Source of the DNA: a virus
Reading direction: 5' to 3' (one strand)
Virus record (IMG/VR): IMGVR_UViG_3300018757_000036
Span: 1-32,844 of that record
Length of the DNA: 32,844 nt
Positions 7,762 to 16,288 of this stretch are shown piece by piece; position 1 is the stretch's first letter, and every line of letters begins with the position of its first letter. The notes below the pieces were generated by a model, which worked only from the letters and a program-made list of their open reading frames with translations, searched no databases and was not told the origin of the DNA. Made by a program: the position numbers and the translations under genes.

Positions 7762-8110
7762 CTAACATTACCTCCTGATTGATAACCTCTCCATCGATCG
7801 TCGTGGCCGTGAAAGTGACAAGCTGTTTTCGGCTTCTCGTGTCCTGGGTAATCGTAATGTCGTCCACCGTATCGATGAATTCCAATTGATGCAAGCCCTC
7901 CCGAAGTTCCTCAATCATTTCTTCCTGGCTGAGATTCTTCCCTAAAAAGCGTTCAAATGAAATGCCGAGTTCCGGATCTAAAAACCACTCGTTTTTATTC
8001 GTGCCTAGCGTAATCCGGATACACTGAGCTTGTTCGTCTGGACCATCCACCATCACCAGTTCATCGCCGTCAAACACCAAATCCCCATTCGTTAGCAGCA
8101 AAGACTGCAC
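7736..8110 (-). CDS. DUF2634 / gp25-like baseplate protein (XkdS)
   Basis: 124 residues from a GTG after AGGAGGTGAAG. The order is N-terminal strand pair, Q-C-I-R-I-T-L-G-T-N-K-N-E-W-F, a D-P-E-L-G-I turn, then a helix with E-E-L-R-E-G-L. This is the gp25/gpW-like pattern of DUF2634 proteins, which sit at the inner baseplate next to the J protein. Confidence 0.85.
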   Translation of the reverse strand: MQSLLLTNGDLVFDGDELVMVDGPDEQAQCIRITLGTNKNEWFLDPELGISFERFLGKNLSQEEMIEELREGLHQLEFIDTVDDITITQDTRSRKQLVTFTATTIDGEVINQEVMLDGFGSNGI

Positions 8111-8128
8111 GCCTTCACCTCCTGATTG

Positions 8129-8521
8129 TCATAGTGATCCTGGAAACACCCCGATGATCACCGCGTCGTTTTTATCATGCATGCGCAAACTGTCGGGGCT
8201 GGCCACCTGTCCGTTCAGGCCGTTCTTGATCTCGTGGTCAGCATAGACGACCAGCACGACATCGCCTTTTTTTAGCATCGGCTTATAGACTTGTTCAGCC
8301 CCGCCATCAACGGCATATCGATGTCCTAGCGCCGGCACATTCTGAATCGGAGCCGGGTCTTCGCTTCCGGAACGAATCAGGGGCTGCACCGTCGCCTTGC
8401 AGGTGGCGGAATCAAAGGACAGTACCCGGCAGATTGCGGCAACATGAATGCCTCCGGCTTGTTTCCCGCCTAAGCCCTGAAGCAGCTTTGCCAATGTTCC
8501 CGCTGGATCGTTCCGGCTCAT
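8129..8521 (-). CDS. DUF2577 protein (XkdR), probable tail spike/needle component
   Basis: 130 residues with I-C-R-V-L-S-F-D-S-A-T-C-K-A-T-V-Q-P-L and K-G-D-V-V-L-V-V-Y-A-D-H-E-I, an OB-like beta fold seen in DUF2577/XkdR proteins of PBSX-type tails. The start overlaps the hub gene stop as ATGA after GGAGACGG. By position it is the counterpart of the puncturing spike gpV. Confidence 0.8.
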   Translation of the reverse strand: MSRNDPAGTLAKLLQGLGGKQAGGIHVAAICRVLSFDSATCKATVQPLIRSGSEDPAPIQNVPALGHRYAVDGGAEQVYKPMLKKGDVVLVVYADHEIKNGLNGQVASPDSLRMHDKNDAVIIGVFPGSL

Positions 8522-9306
8522 AGCACCGTCTCCATCGTCGTGGTAAAGTCGCCCGTTCGGGAAAACGTATGGGCACCGCTGCGGACGTGTAGCCTGCCGG
8601 TGAAGGCTTCGCTTGTCAAATCGACAACCGAGGCGGTCGTGATCCTGTACTGCAGCTGTGAAGTAATTTGATACCCCTTGGATTCATCATCTTCCTGATA
8701 CTCCGGAACGCCAATAAGCCCCGTTTCGGCGGATAGCTTGAACCGGTTATCCGCGCCGCGCTTCAAATTCCGGATATACAATCGACCTTTATTGATATAC
8801 ACCGATGTTTTGCAGTCCTCGGCAACTTTCGATATGATGTCGGTCACTTCGCCGGATGCGGTATATCCATCCATGTAACGGTAATCCTGCACCAGTTCAA
8901 ATTGAGCAATCGGCAGCCCGATCTGCCCGGCCATGTCCCGAATGATGTAACTGGCCAGCGTGCCGGATTTGTAACTGACATCCTTTAGGGTCCGTTTGCT
9001 GAGGTCTTCACTGTCGATGACATGAATGGTCGTAATCTTATCCACGCCCTCCCGCCGACTACGGACGGACGACACGAAACCATGCAGAATAACGCCCACA
9101 TCGCCCGTATAACCCGCATTTACCATTAGGGTGCTTCCGCGTTTGATTTTGTTGATAGTCTCAGCCGTAAGGTTCCAAATATTGATTTCCGATTCGTTGG
9201 GCAGCACATCATCATCAAACGGAACGGTTCCCTCGATGTTGAACTTATCCATCGAAAAGGTCATGCCGGCAACCATCACTTCAACAACCCGGCCGAAGTT
9301 AGCCAT
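8518..9306 (-). CDS. Baseplate hub protein (XkdQ-like, gpD/gp27 type)
   Basis: About 262 residues. The middle holds G-F-V-S-S-V-R-S-R-R, then I-T-T-I-H-V-I-D-S-E-D-L, the domain pattern of tail hub proteins. L-A-S-Y-I-I-R-D-M-A-G-Q-I-G is the conserved helix of XkdQ. GAGGAGG lies upstream; GTG (9309) and ATG (9306) are both in reach. It overlaps the end of the preceding plug gene. Confidence 0.82.
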   Translation of the reverse strand: MANFGRVVEVMVAGMTFSMDKFNIEGTVPFDDDVLPNESEINIWNLTAETINKIKRGSTLMVNAGYTGDVGVILHGFVSSVRSRREGVDKITTIHVIDSEDLSKRTLKDVSYKSGTLASYIIRDMAGQIGLPIAQFELVQDYRYMDGYTASGEVTDIISKVAEDCKTSVYINKGRLYIRNLKRGADNRFKLSAETGLIGVPEYQEDDESKGYQITSQLQYRITTASVVDLTSEAFTGRLHVRSGAHTFSRTGDFTTTMETVL

Positions 9307-9625
9307 CACTTACCGCCTCCTCATCGATGACGTATAAAAACACTCGCTCGGACAAGGTTTCCCAGGTGACCGCTTGGCTTTCTTCGGAGAGGTCAAGGGG
9401 CAGCAGGGGGTAAGCTGGGAACCTTCCATCTTGAATGTCCCCGAATAGAGGCACGCCGTAAACCAGCTTAACCCCGACCGCCAGCACTTCCCCGTCCTGC
9501 TCTAGATCGACCGTAAAGAAATCATGCTCGGCATTATATTGCACTTCGAAGGTGTATGTTTCTTCAGCGATATCGACGTCAAACCGGTACGGGATCAGTT
9601 TTTTTTCGATGTCCACATACTCCAC
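9299..9625 (-). CDS. Phage baseplate plug-like protein
   Basis: 108 residues, all beta by appearance, with Y-T-F-E-V-Q-Y-N-A-E-H-D-F-F-T-V-D-L and G-V-K-L-V-Y-G-V-P-L. Proteins of this size and pattern between the Dit/LysM-type gene and the hub are called baseplate plug in myophages. GTG start after GGGGGTGAGG. Confidence 0.7.
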   Translation of the reverse strand: MEYVDIEKKLIPYRFDVDIAEETYTFEVQYNAEHDFFTVDLEQDGEVLAVGVKLVYGVPLFGDIQDGRFPAYPLLPLDLSEESQAVTWETLSERVFLYVIDEEAVSDG

Positions 9626-9631
9626 GACGCC

Positions 9632-10171
9632 TCACCCCCATTTACTTCCCGGTTTAAATTTCACTTTCTGCGTTTTTTCCTTCTCTTTCTTGGATTTCGC
9701 CTTGCTCTTCTTCGTGGACGAGCTTTTCTTTTTTTTCTTGCTATCGGCTTTCGTTTTTTTCTTCTTCGTCCCTGAGTTGATAATCGGCGCGGCCTGGGAC
9801 CGGATCGGGGCAGGCAATTTGCCTGCTGCCGAGGTCTCGGCCACCCGGATCTCCTTTAAGGTGAAGGAAACGGCGTACCCATTTGCCACTTGATACGTAT
9901 GACTGGTGGTTAGCTCTGTAATGACACCTACGAACGAGTTCCGGCCAACATAATGCACCAGCTTTCCCTTATCCGATAGGTTTATCAAATCAGCCCGGAT
10001 CTTGGATGCATTCGGACCGACCACGTACCCGCTGACCGCCATCGAGCGGCCCAGCCGCTGCACATGGTCCGAGATGGACACGCCCTTCTCGACTGGCTGC
10101 TCAGTCACCTCGTTAGCATAGTTCGGGTCCTCCGTCTCGATTAAAATGTAAAGACCATTAATTGTTGCCAT
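9632..10171 (-). CDS. Dit-like / XkdP-position tail protein with lysine-rich tail
   Basis: 179 residues from ATG 10171, which follows AGGGGGCGG; ATG 10192 lies deeper in the tape-measure gene. Residues 1-115 are a Dit-like N-terminal domain: I-S-D-H-V-Q-R-L-G-R-S-M-A-V-S-G, then N-S-F-V-G-V-I-T-E-L. Residues about 130-179 are a low-complexity cationic tail with many Lys and Ser, ending K-F-K-P-G-S-K-W-G. No LysM repeat is present, although PBSX XkdP has one at this place. The basic tail could bind DNA, lipid or wall polymers; this is inference. Confidence 0.78.
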   Translation of the reverse strand: MATINGLYILIETEDPNYANEVTEQPVEKGVSISDHVQRLGRSMAVSGYVVGPNASKIRADLINLSDKGKLVHYVGRNSFVGVITELTTSHTYQVANGYAVSFTLKEIRVAETSAAGKLPAPIRSQAAPIINSGTKKKKTKADSKKKKKSSSTKKSKAKSKKEKEKTQKVKFKPGSKWG

Positions 10172-12506
10172 GGATCGCCGCCCCCTGTACATTCAAGATC
10201 CGCCCAGCACTTTCGAGAATCTCCTGAACCTGTCGTCGAACTTCGGCCGCGATGATCTGGGCTGTCTGCTCTGCCGATGAGCTTCCTCCGCCACCACTTC
10301 CAGGCGGAACATTGATATGAATTTCAATCGGCGGCAGCGATGCAGCTGCAGGAGCATATCGCGCCGGCGCCGCTGCTGGCTGCAGGCGGGTTTCCTGCGG
10401 ATATCGCGGCTGCTGCAGCATGCTTTCCAATTTGGACAAGGGCAGTACAGCCTCGCTTTCGGCTCCTTCCCCGATCATGGCCAGCGTCGGACCAGTCGCG
10501 ATGCCACCTTTGGCCAGCATAGGGATATTCGGAATGTTGATTCCGAACGACTGACCCCCTGCCCAGTCAGGGAGGCTGACTTGGATTTTGTTGAGACCAT
10601 TAATGAGTGTGTTGATTCCGGCAATCATCATATTAATAAAGCTCGTGAATCCGGCCTTGATCCCGTCCCACAGACTTCCAAACCAGTCCTTTACCCCACC
10701 GAAGGCGGTTTTGATGGACTCATACGCTCCACTGAAGAGGCTCCCGAACCACGTCGTTACACCAGACCATATGGATTTGATGCCTTCCCAAATGCTGCCG
10801 AACCATCCCCGAACGGCTCCGAAGGCGTTCACCACCCCTTGATAAGCTTGGGTGAATATGCCCGAGAACCATGTGCCAACACCAGCAAACACCGCTTTGG
10901 TGGCTTCCCAATTTCCTCTGAACCATGCGCCGATTCTGCCAAATGCACTGACGATTCCGTTATACGCTTCGGTAAAACGTGTTTTAAACCAGTTACCGAT
11001 ACCTCCAAAGACAGATTTGATCCAATTCCAGACCCTGCCCATGACAGCCTTTACTTTATCCCAGTGACGAATGAGTAGCACAATACCTGCAATAACCGCC
11101 GCAATTCCCACAGCTATCCAAGTCATCGGGTTGGCCAGCATGGCAACATTCAGTCCCAACTGGGCAGCCGTTGCAATTAACGTGCCGGCACGAAATGCAG
11201 CCATCAGAACATTTATTGTTTTGATGACCTTCATGGCGATAAACGTCCCCTTCAGGGCAATCATTGCTGCACCGAGTCCGATGACGGTTTCTTTTATGCC
11301 TTCCCAGTTGCTTGTCATGAACTCATAGACCTCTTTGGCCTTTTCTGTCACAAAGGTAATAGCGCCGCCGATAGCATCCCCGATCGCATTCCCGAACGCT
11401 TCGATTTGGGGCCTGTGATCGGCCAGCCATTGGCCAAATTGATTCAGAAACGGAAGCAACTTTTCCCCGATCGGAATCAGAATGCCGGTCTCCAGTTGTC
11501 GCCCGAACATCGAAAAGGCTTCGCCGGGCTTGTTGAACTTGATCTTGTTCAACTCTTCCATACTGCCCTTCGTCATGTCGAACTGACTGTCTACGTAGCC
11601 CATCGCTGTAATGACATCTTTCTGCAGGTCTTCGAATTGGGTTCCGAATAAGCCGACCGCCACCGTGTTTTGTGCAACCGGATCTTCAATATCTCCGATC
11701 ATTTGCGTAATTTGGGTAAAGGCTTGTTTGGCTGCAGGTCCGCCGGCCGCAAAGGTACGCATCATTTGATCGGCGTTGAGGCCCAACATTTCAAAAGCCT
11801 CAACCGCGCCCTTGTCTCCGGCATCTTTAGAACGGATATTGAACTCTTTGACGGCATCAGCTACCTTGTCCAGATTAAATGCGCCTTCTGCGGAACCAGC
11901 GGCGAGTGTATCAAACATCTCATTCGCGTCAAACCCCAGGGACTTGAACTGCAATGAATATTCATTAATCGTATCGATCAGCTCACCGGAGAAATCCAGC
12001 CCCTTTTGTGAACCCTGGGCAATCAGGTTGAACGCTTCCTCGGACGAGATCCCGAAGTTCTCCATCATGGTCTTAGCGGCGCGCGCCGATTCGTTAACCT
12101 CGATCCCAAACGCGTCTCGTAGCAGCAGGGCATTCCTTGTAGTGTTTTCCAACTCAGCGCCTGTCTGTCCCGTTATCTGTGCCACGCTAGCGATGGAACT
12201 CCCCAAGTCCTGCCAGTCTTCCCCGAAATTTTGACTATAGAGATTTTTGGCGATATCCCGGGTTTCCTCCATCTGCTCCGCAGCTGCCCCCGTGGCCATC
12301 TGGATATGAGACATGGATTTCTCAAAGTCCGATGCAGCATTAATCCCCGCTATTCCAATTCCGGCGGCGGCCACCGATGCGGCCAGTCCTAAACCGACCA
12401 CGCTTTTTCTCAGGGTTGACATCTTCGAGTCTGCTTCGTTTAGTCCCCTGGTATTGACCTTAAAGCCCACGGCATACATCAGATTGCCGATGATTCCGCC
12501 TGCCAT
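10158..12506 (-). CDS. Tail tape measure protein
   Basis: 782 residues. The N-terminal helix and glycine-rich hydrophobic stretch (G-L-G-L-A-A-S-V-A-A-A-G-I-G-I-A-G) lead into the TP901 core (D-F-E-K-S-M-S-H-I-Q-M-A-T-G-A). Hydrophobic segments near 430-475 are typical. Residues about 485-620 hold a run of tandem W-F-x-x-x-F/W repeats, six or so copies. The protein sets tail length, though the repeats make the effective alpha-helical ruler shorter than 782. A Pro/Ala/Gly linker precedes the C-terminal helix. AGGAGGTG precedes the ATG. Confidence 0.92.
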   Translation of the reverse strand: MAGGIIGNLMYAVGFKVNTRGLNEADSKMSTLRKSVVGLGLAASVAAAGIGIAGINAASDFEKSMSHIQMATGAAAEQMEETRDIAKNLYSQNFGEDWQDLGSSIASVAQITGQTGAELENTTRNALLLRDAFGIEVNESARAAKTMMENFGISSEEAFNLIAQGSQKGLDFSGELIDTINEYSLQFKSLGFDANEMFDTLAAGSAEGAFNLDKVADAVKEFNIRSKDAGDKGAVEAFEMLGLNADQMMRTFAAGGPAAKQAFTQITQMIGDIEDPVAQNTVAVGLFGTQFEDLQKDVITAMGYVDSQFDMTKGSMEELNKIKFNKPGEAFSMFGRQLETGILIPIGEKLLPFLNQFGQWLADHRPQIEAFGNAIGDAIGGAITFVTEKAKEVYEFMTSNWEGIKETVIGLGAAMIALKGTFIAMKVIKTINVLMAAFRAGTLIATAAQLGLNVAMLANPMTWIAVGIAAVIAGIVLLIRHWDKVKAVMGRVWNWIKSVFGGIGNWFKTRFTEAYNGIVSAFGRIGAWFRGNWEATKAVFAGVGTWFSGIFTQAYQGVVNAFGAVRGWFGSIWEGIKSIWSGVTTWFGSLFSGAYESIKTAFGGVKDWFGSLWDGIKAGFTSFINMMIAGINTLINGLNKIQVSLPDWAGGQSFGINIPNIPMLAKGGIATGPTLAMIGEGAESEAVLPLSKLESMLQQPRYPQETRLQPAAAPARYAPAAASLPPIEIHINVPPGSGGGGSSSAEQTAQIIAAEVRRQVQEILESAGRILNVQGAAIHGNN

Positions 12507-12530
12507 TGTGTTTTCACCTCCTGAAACAGC

Positions 12531-12556
12531 AAAAAAGACGCCCTATGAGGACGTCT
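12531..12556 (-). terminator. Attenuator-type terminator before tape measure gene
   Basis: Minus-strand AGACGTCC-TCATA-GGGCGTCT with one mismatch is followed by six T's. It overlaps the stop of the chaperone extension frame and lies 25 bp before the tape-measure start, so it would lower tape-measure transcription relative to the upstream tube and sheath. Confidence 0.65.
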
Positions 12557-12743
12557 GTTTCCGGTTTCCCTGTCGTTTTTGCTGTTCCAAATACATATCC
12601 AGTGCGGCATTCGCTTCTGCGATATCATCGTCATCCATCCGGTTCAAATCGCTGTAGGTTATGGACATGTCACTGAGAAGCAGCCGCCACTGGCTCCAGT
12701 TCCGGCTTGCCCGCTCTTTAGCTTCCTGTTTGCTGATCGTCAT
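12543..12743 (-). CDS. Second tail assembly chaperone frame
   Basis: 66 residues from ATG 12743 (M-T-I-S-K-Q-E-A-K-E-R). Features are N-W-S-Q-W-R-L-L-L-S, D-M-S-I-T-Y-S-D-L-N-R-M and a D-D-D-D-I-A-E-A-N-A-A-L run, typical of the T part of G/GT tail chaperone pairs. It overlaps the end of the first chaperone in another frame, offset +1 or -2. AGGA eight bases upstream of the ATG could support separate initiation. See the finding on frameshifting. Confidence 0.7.
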   Translation of the reverse strand: MTISKQEAKERASRNWSQWRLLLSDMSITYSDLNRMDDDDIAEANAALDMYLEQQKRQGNRKQTSS

Positions 12744-13014
12744 CGGATTCATCCTGATCGTGGCCCGTGATGAAGGCAAATGCAGCACTTACCACTTCGG
12801 TCAAATCGGCGTAAGATTCAAAGTCTTCCATACGGACTTTCGGCTCGACCACGACATGCGTCAACATTTCGTCGGCCAGCCTTTCATCCTGGGGAATACC
12901 GTGCTTGTTCTTCACACGGTCCGTAATTTTGGTGACGTTTCGGACGCCGGGATGCTGAAAAGTGTACACCGTTCCGTTTTTGGCTGTGAATTGTTTCTGT
13001 TTGAAATTTGCCAT
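12718..13014 (-). CDS. Tail assembly chaperone (XkdN-like)
   Basis: 98 residues from ATG 13014 after AAAGGA. T-V-Y-T-F-Q-H-P-G-V-R and L-A-D-E-M-L-T-H-V-V-V-E-P-K-V match the XkdN family, which keeps the tape measure soluble while the tube polymerises. The acidic end (D-Q-D-E-S-D-D-D) overlaps the second frame. Confidence 0.85.
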   Translation of the reverse strand: MANFKQKQFTAKNGTVYTFQHPGVRNVTKITDRVKNKHGIPQDERLADEMLTHVVVEPKVRMEDFESYADLTEVVSAAFAFITGHDQDESDDDQQTGS

Positions 13015-13047
13015 GATAATCATCCTTTTCTAAATTGTATTTTTGGA

Positions 13048-13446
13048 TTACGAGAACAACATGTCCATGCACTGGAACTCATACTCACGGTCTTCAGCTT
13101 CATTTCCGTAGCTGCGTGCCGCCGGCTTTTTGATAAACGCCTCGGACACTGTTACGGTCTCTTTTGGTGGTCCGGCATTGATAACGGACACCGGCACCAA
13201 CTCTCCCGTGTTGGCCAGCTTGTCTAAATATGCCACTTGAGGACTTGTCTGCAGGAGAGTCACCGTAATCGTACCCAATGGGTTGTTAATCTTGGTTCGT
13301 ACGGTATCGCCTTGCGCGCCTACCTTCACCTCGTAGTTATCCTCGTCCTTTTCGATCTCTACCATGGACTCTGAAAACCCGGTCAAATACACGCCGCCGA
13401 CCGTCACGGTGACGGATTTCGCATCAAATGTGGTCGCTTGTGCCAT
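13048..13446 (-). CDS. Tail tube protein (XkdM position)
   Basis: 132 residues of beta character: V-T-V-T-V-G-G-V-Y-L-T-G-F, E-V-K-V-G-A-Q-G-D, then L-G-T-I-T-V-T-L-L-Q-T-S-P. This is the DUF3277-like tube fold. It forms the inner tube and lies just after the sheath gene, as in all contractile-tail phages. GGAGGATAA precedes the ATG. Confidence 0.87.
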   Translation of the reverse strand: MAQATTFDAKSVTVTVGGVYLTGFSESMVEIEKDEDNYEVKVGAQGDTVRTKINNPLGTITVTLLQTSPQVAYLDKLANTGELVPVSVINAGPPKETVTVSEAFIKKPAARSYGNEAEDREYEFQCMDMLFS

Positions 13447-13462
13447 CGTGTGTTATCCTCCT

Positions 13463-14458
13463 TTACAGTCTGATCTGGCCGCGAATGGTCGTCTCGTGAA
13501 TCGCCCCAGCCAATTCGAACCAGAATTCCCCGCCGTTATACTTCCGTTGTGCGCGGTCAGCCGGATCGACTTCAGCGCGCCCCTTAAAGTTAGTTCCATA
13601 TAGCGCTTGTCCGTCCTTATCTGCGGCAATAATGCCCTGATTAAACGCACGCTGCAGCACCGTCCGCACTACGCCTTCAATCTGCGCAATCCCGGTGTCA
13701 TCGAAACTAATTTTGGGCGCATTATTCAGCAGTGTCTGAACCCCGTACTCGATGGAGAACTTGACGTAATCTTTGGCGTGTATGATGTCGATGTATTCCC
13801 CGCTTAGTGTCTTGCCTTCGCTCGTCTGATTCTTCCCGGCTTTCGTCACGTAGGTATTCGCTCCGGCTGCATGGATTGCAAGCAGTTCAGTATCCGATAC
13901 TTGCATAGGCGCAATACCGGTTAATTCTTTGAATTTCCAAGTCAATGACCCGACGTCAGCAGAACCGGCCCGGCCAACCCAGGCCGCTTCCGGATAGTTG
14001 GTGATGTCTCGATGGTACAAAACCGTTGTGCGGCTATGATCCGTCCCAGCCAGAACCCCGACATCCGTCAAGTCAGACGAACGGGTAAAGTATTGCCGGG
14101 AATTGTTTTGCTCGACTGCTTCCGCAATATCCCCCACCTCGTCAATGTCCGTCGTGGTGGCAATCAGAAAGTACCAATCGTGATTAAATACTTCGGGTAA
14201 GACATCGGAAATGAGTTGGTCGGTCTTGCGGCACATGATCGCGATTTCTGCCGGGGAATCATCTCCCTGACTCAGTAAAGCTTTTGCAGCCTTGTACTCT
14301 TCCGTCGACTCTGGATAATCGGCCTTTACCCCTTCCAGGTCAGCATAAGTTTTGTATGGGGCTCCCGTCGCACTGGAACCTAAAATAAGCGGCTTACCGA
14401 ATCCAACCTTCGGCGTTGGCCGCTCAATATCGATAATGACGTTCACATCTTTAGCCAT
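13463..14458 (-). CDS. Tail sheath protein (DUF3383 type)
   Basis: 331 residues with the DUF3383 pattern: V-G-F-G-K-P-L-I-L-G, then a W-Y-F-L-I-A-T-T-T-D domain core and a C-terminal V-L-Q-R-A-F-N-Q-G-I-I-A segment with W-F-E-L-A-G-A-I-H. It is shorter than T4-like sheaths but usual for PBSX-type. Presence of a sheath makes this a contractile-tail phage. GAAAGGAG precedes the ATG; it overlaps the end of the terminator gene by 8 bases. Confidence 0.88.
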   Translation of the reverse strand: MAKDVNVIIDIERPTPKVGFGKPLILGSSATGAPYKTYADLEGVKADYPESTEEYKAAKALLSQGDDSPAEIAIMCRKTDQLISDVLPEVFNHDWYFLIATTTDIDEVGDIAEAVEQNNSRQYFTRSSDLTDVGVLAGTDHSRTTVLYHRDITNYPEAAWVGRAGSADVGSLTWKFKELTGIAPMQVSDTELLAIHAAGANTYVTKAGKNQTSEGKTLSGEYIDIIHAKDYVKFSIEYGVQTLLNNAPKISFDDTGIAQIEGVVRTVLQRAFNQGIIAADKDGQALYGTNFKGRAEVDPADRAQRKYNGGEFWFELAGAIHETTIRGQIRL

Positions 14459-14939
14459 GGCTGTCTACTCCTTTCAAATTCACTTCCTCAATCGGCTGCA
14501 AAGGTGCAGTAATGACGTTGGCGGCTCGTAGATCCACTTCGAATCCATTTCGCCTTTCCCACTCTTCGCCGATCTGCAAGTCTAGGTTTTGGGACGGACC
14601 AACGTCGAACACCACCGCACCAGCTCCATCTTTTAGCACCCAATGACCCTCCGTCAGAAACCAATCGCGGGCGCGGTTGGCCAGCTCCACACTATCGAGA
14701 CGTGTTCGGGTGTAGCTTTGAAAGGCCACGCTGATGGAAACCGTGCCGGAATGGATCAGTTGATCACCTCGGGTCGTTACCGCCATATGCCCTATGGGGC
14801 TCCCTTCATCCGTAAAGCTGTATGTCATAAACGGGTACGGCAGTATTTCCCCTCTGCCGTCCAGCTCGATAACCGGCACACCCAAATGGGAGGTCAGCCC
14901 TTCGATCATGACTTTCCGGATTTGCTCAAACGGGATCAT
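14451..14939 (-). CDS. Tail terminator/neck protein (LIC_12616-like)
   Basis: 162 residues. The P-Y-P-F-M-T-Y-S-F strand, S-V-E-L-A-N-R-A-R-D-W-F helix and W-E-R-R-N-G-F-E-V-D-L-R end match a neck/tail terminator family placed just before the sheath gene. It caps the tube and docks the head. The ribosome site is weak and the first 14 bases overlap the upstream gene. Confidence 0.72.
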   Translation of the reverse strand: MIPFEQIRKVMIEGLTSHLGVPVIELDGRGEILPYPFMTYSFTDEGSPIGHMAVTTRGDQLIHSGTVSISVAFQSYTRTRLDSVELANRARDWFLTEGHWVLKDGAGAVVFDVGPSQNLDLQIGEEWERRNGFEVDLRAANVITAPLQPIEEVNLKGVDSHG

Positions 14940-15273
14940 GCGTGCTCACTCGTTTCATTTTGTATTCGGACACATCGGCATAACTTGTCCAATCATCGCC
15001 GAGGTGGATGGTATACTGTTTGCCGTCGTACTCCACCACATCCCCTTCCGCGTGGGCATATCGAGTAAACAGTACCCGGTCATCCTCGGTATACTTGCCG
15101 CCCCCTTCTTGCAACAGGTTTTCGCCCATCGGTTGAATCGAGCCTTGAAGGGAAATCTTAATCGCTTCAGGTGGTACATACACACCGACCGAATTGTACT
15201 CCCCGCCTACGTGACGAATCAGGGTGTACGGCCGTTCGTATTTCCGCAAGATGCGGCCAAAACAAAAACGCAT
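14926..15273 (-). CDS. Head-tail joining protein, probable stopper
   Basis: 115 residues, mostly beta. E-D-D-R-V-L-F-T-R-Y-A and V-V-E-Y-D-G-K-Q-Y-T-I-H resemble stoppers of the SPP1 gp16 type. The assignment rests on position between the HK97 gp10-like and neck genes. Excellent GAGGAGG precedes the ATG. Confidence 0.6.
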   Translation of the reverse strand: MRFCFGRILRKYERPYTLIRHVGGEYNSVGVYVPPEAIKISLQGSIQPMGENLLQEGGGKYTEDDRVLFTRYAHAEGDVVEYDGKQYTIHLGDDWTSYADVSEYKMKRVSTHDPV

Positions 15274-15275
15274 GG

Positions 15276-15749
15276 TTACCTCCTCTTCGGTGTGACTTCA
15301 AAGGTTAAGGCATTCCGTAATTCCTCATCTTGAACCAACAATTTCTTGCCGCTCTTCCGACGAGCATAAATCGGTGACAGGGACGGCTGCTTGATGCGGT
15401 CGAAGTTCTTGCGCATCCGATCCAGACCCAGCTCCCCGATCTCTTGAAACAAGGTTTCTGCCCGCATCCGACCCAGGGCGATCTCCATTACGGCAGGACG
15501 CACCAGCTTACCGATCGCGACTTGTCCTTTCTTCTTACCGGTGCCGATGAAGGATCGAGCAGGGATATTCATTTTGGCGGACCCGTATTCATGCACAGCC
15601 GCAACTAGTGCTAGTTCTTCATTGCCTTGCATCCCAATGTGTACTTCTTTATGTGTTAAGGGCAGTAAACGGGTAATTAGTTCTGCAGTGTTCATATCCT
15701 CGGTCACTTCGACATTGGCTCGTCTGTAGCGTGTGCGTTTTCGGCTCAT
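15276..15749 (-). CDS. HK97 gp10-like / virion morphogenesis protein
   Basis: 157 residues from ATG 15749, overlapping the connector stop as ATGA. V-A-A-V-H-E-Y-G-S, then I-P-A-R-S-F-I-G-T-G, is the hallmark of the gp10/virion-morphogenesis family; a basic C-terminus follows. It helps join tail to head. Confidence 0.85.
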   Translation of the reverse strand: MSRKRTRYRRANVEVTEDMNTAELITRLLPLTHKEVHIGMQGNEELALVAAVHEYGSAKMNIPARSFIGTGKKKGQVAIGKLVRPAVMEIALGRMRAETLFQEIGELGLDRMRKNFDRIKQPSLSPIYARRKSGKKLLVQDEELRNALTFEVTPKRR

Positions 15750-16288
15750 ACCCACCGCCCCACATACGGTAAAATTAACGACTCCACTGCAGCCGGCAAG
15801 CGCCCATCAGCCGGAGCATCGGCGTACGTGACGTTGATGTTTCCTACCCGCTCTGATCGAATACCGGGCTCTCGAAGCATCGTCTGAGTTAACAGTAGGC
15901 AGGCTATTTCCAAAGGTTCCGGCAGCGTACGCGGTTCCTCGGGCGTGGCATCGCCAGGAAGAACATAACCCCCGATATAGGAAACCTCGATATTATGTTC
16001 ACCGACTGGCCAGCCCTCGGCCCGGTAGATCCTTCCGTCCTCCAAAATTTCATAATCCCAAGCGCTTGGAAATTCAACAGAATGGACCGGATAATTTCGC
16101 AGGTTCACATACTTTGATCCGGCGTACCCGCTGATTCGTTCCGTGTAACGCTGTTTTTTGAAATTTCGTTTGCATCGGTTTTCAATGGCGGCGGATGCTG
16201 ACGCCAATTGCAGCGTCAGCATATCGTCGCCCCATAATGCCGCCTCACCGCCCAGCAAACCCTGCAGCCGGGACAACGTGGCCAGCAT
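15746..16288 (-). CDS. Head-tail connector (gp6-like)
   Basis: 180 residues from ATG 16288, which shares one base with the upstream TAA and follows AAAGGA; an upstream in-frame ATG at 16348 lies inside the collagen gene. A-S-A-S-A-A-I-E-N-R-C-K-R-N-F, the N-Y-P-V-H-S-V segment and I-E-V-S-Y-I-G-G-Y fit the gp6-like adaptor family that sits under the portal. Confidence 0.82.
   Translation of the reverse strand: MLATLSRLQGLLGGEAALWGDDMLTLQLASASAAIENRCKRNFKKQRYTERISGYAGSKYVNLRNYPVHSVEFPSAWDYEILEDGRIYRAEGWPVGEHNIEVSYIGGYVLPGDATPEEPRTLPEPLEIACLLLTQTMLREPGIRSERVGNINVTYADAPADGRLPAAVESLILPYVGRWV

Noticed and set aside
12718-12790. Classical -1 frameshift slippery heptamer
   Set aside because: The frame offset is +1 or -2 and no X-XXY-YYZ sequence was seen in the overlap.
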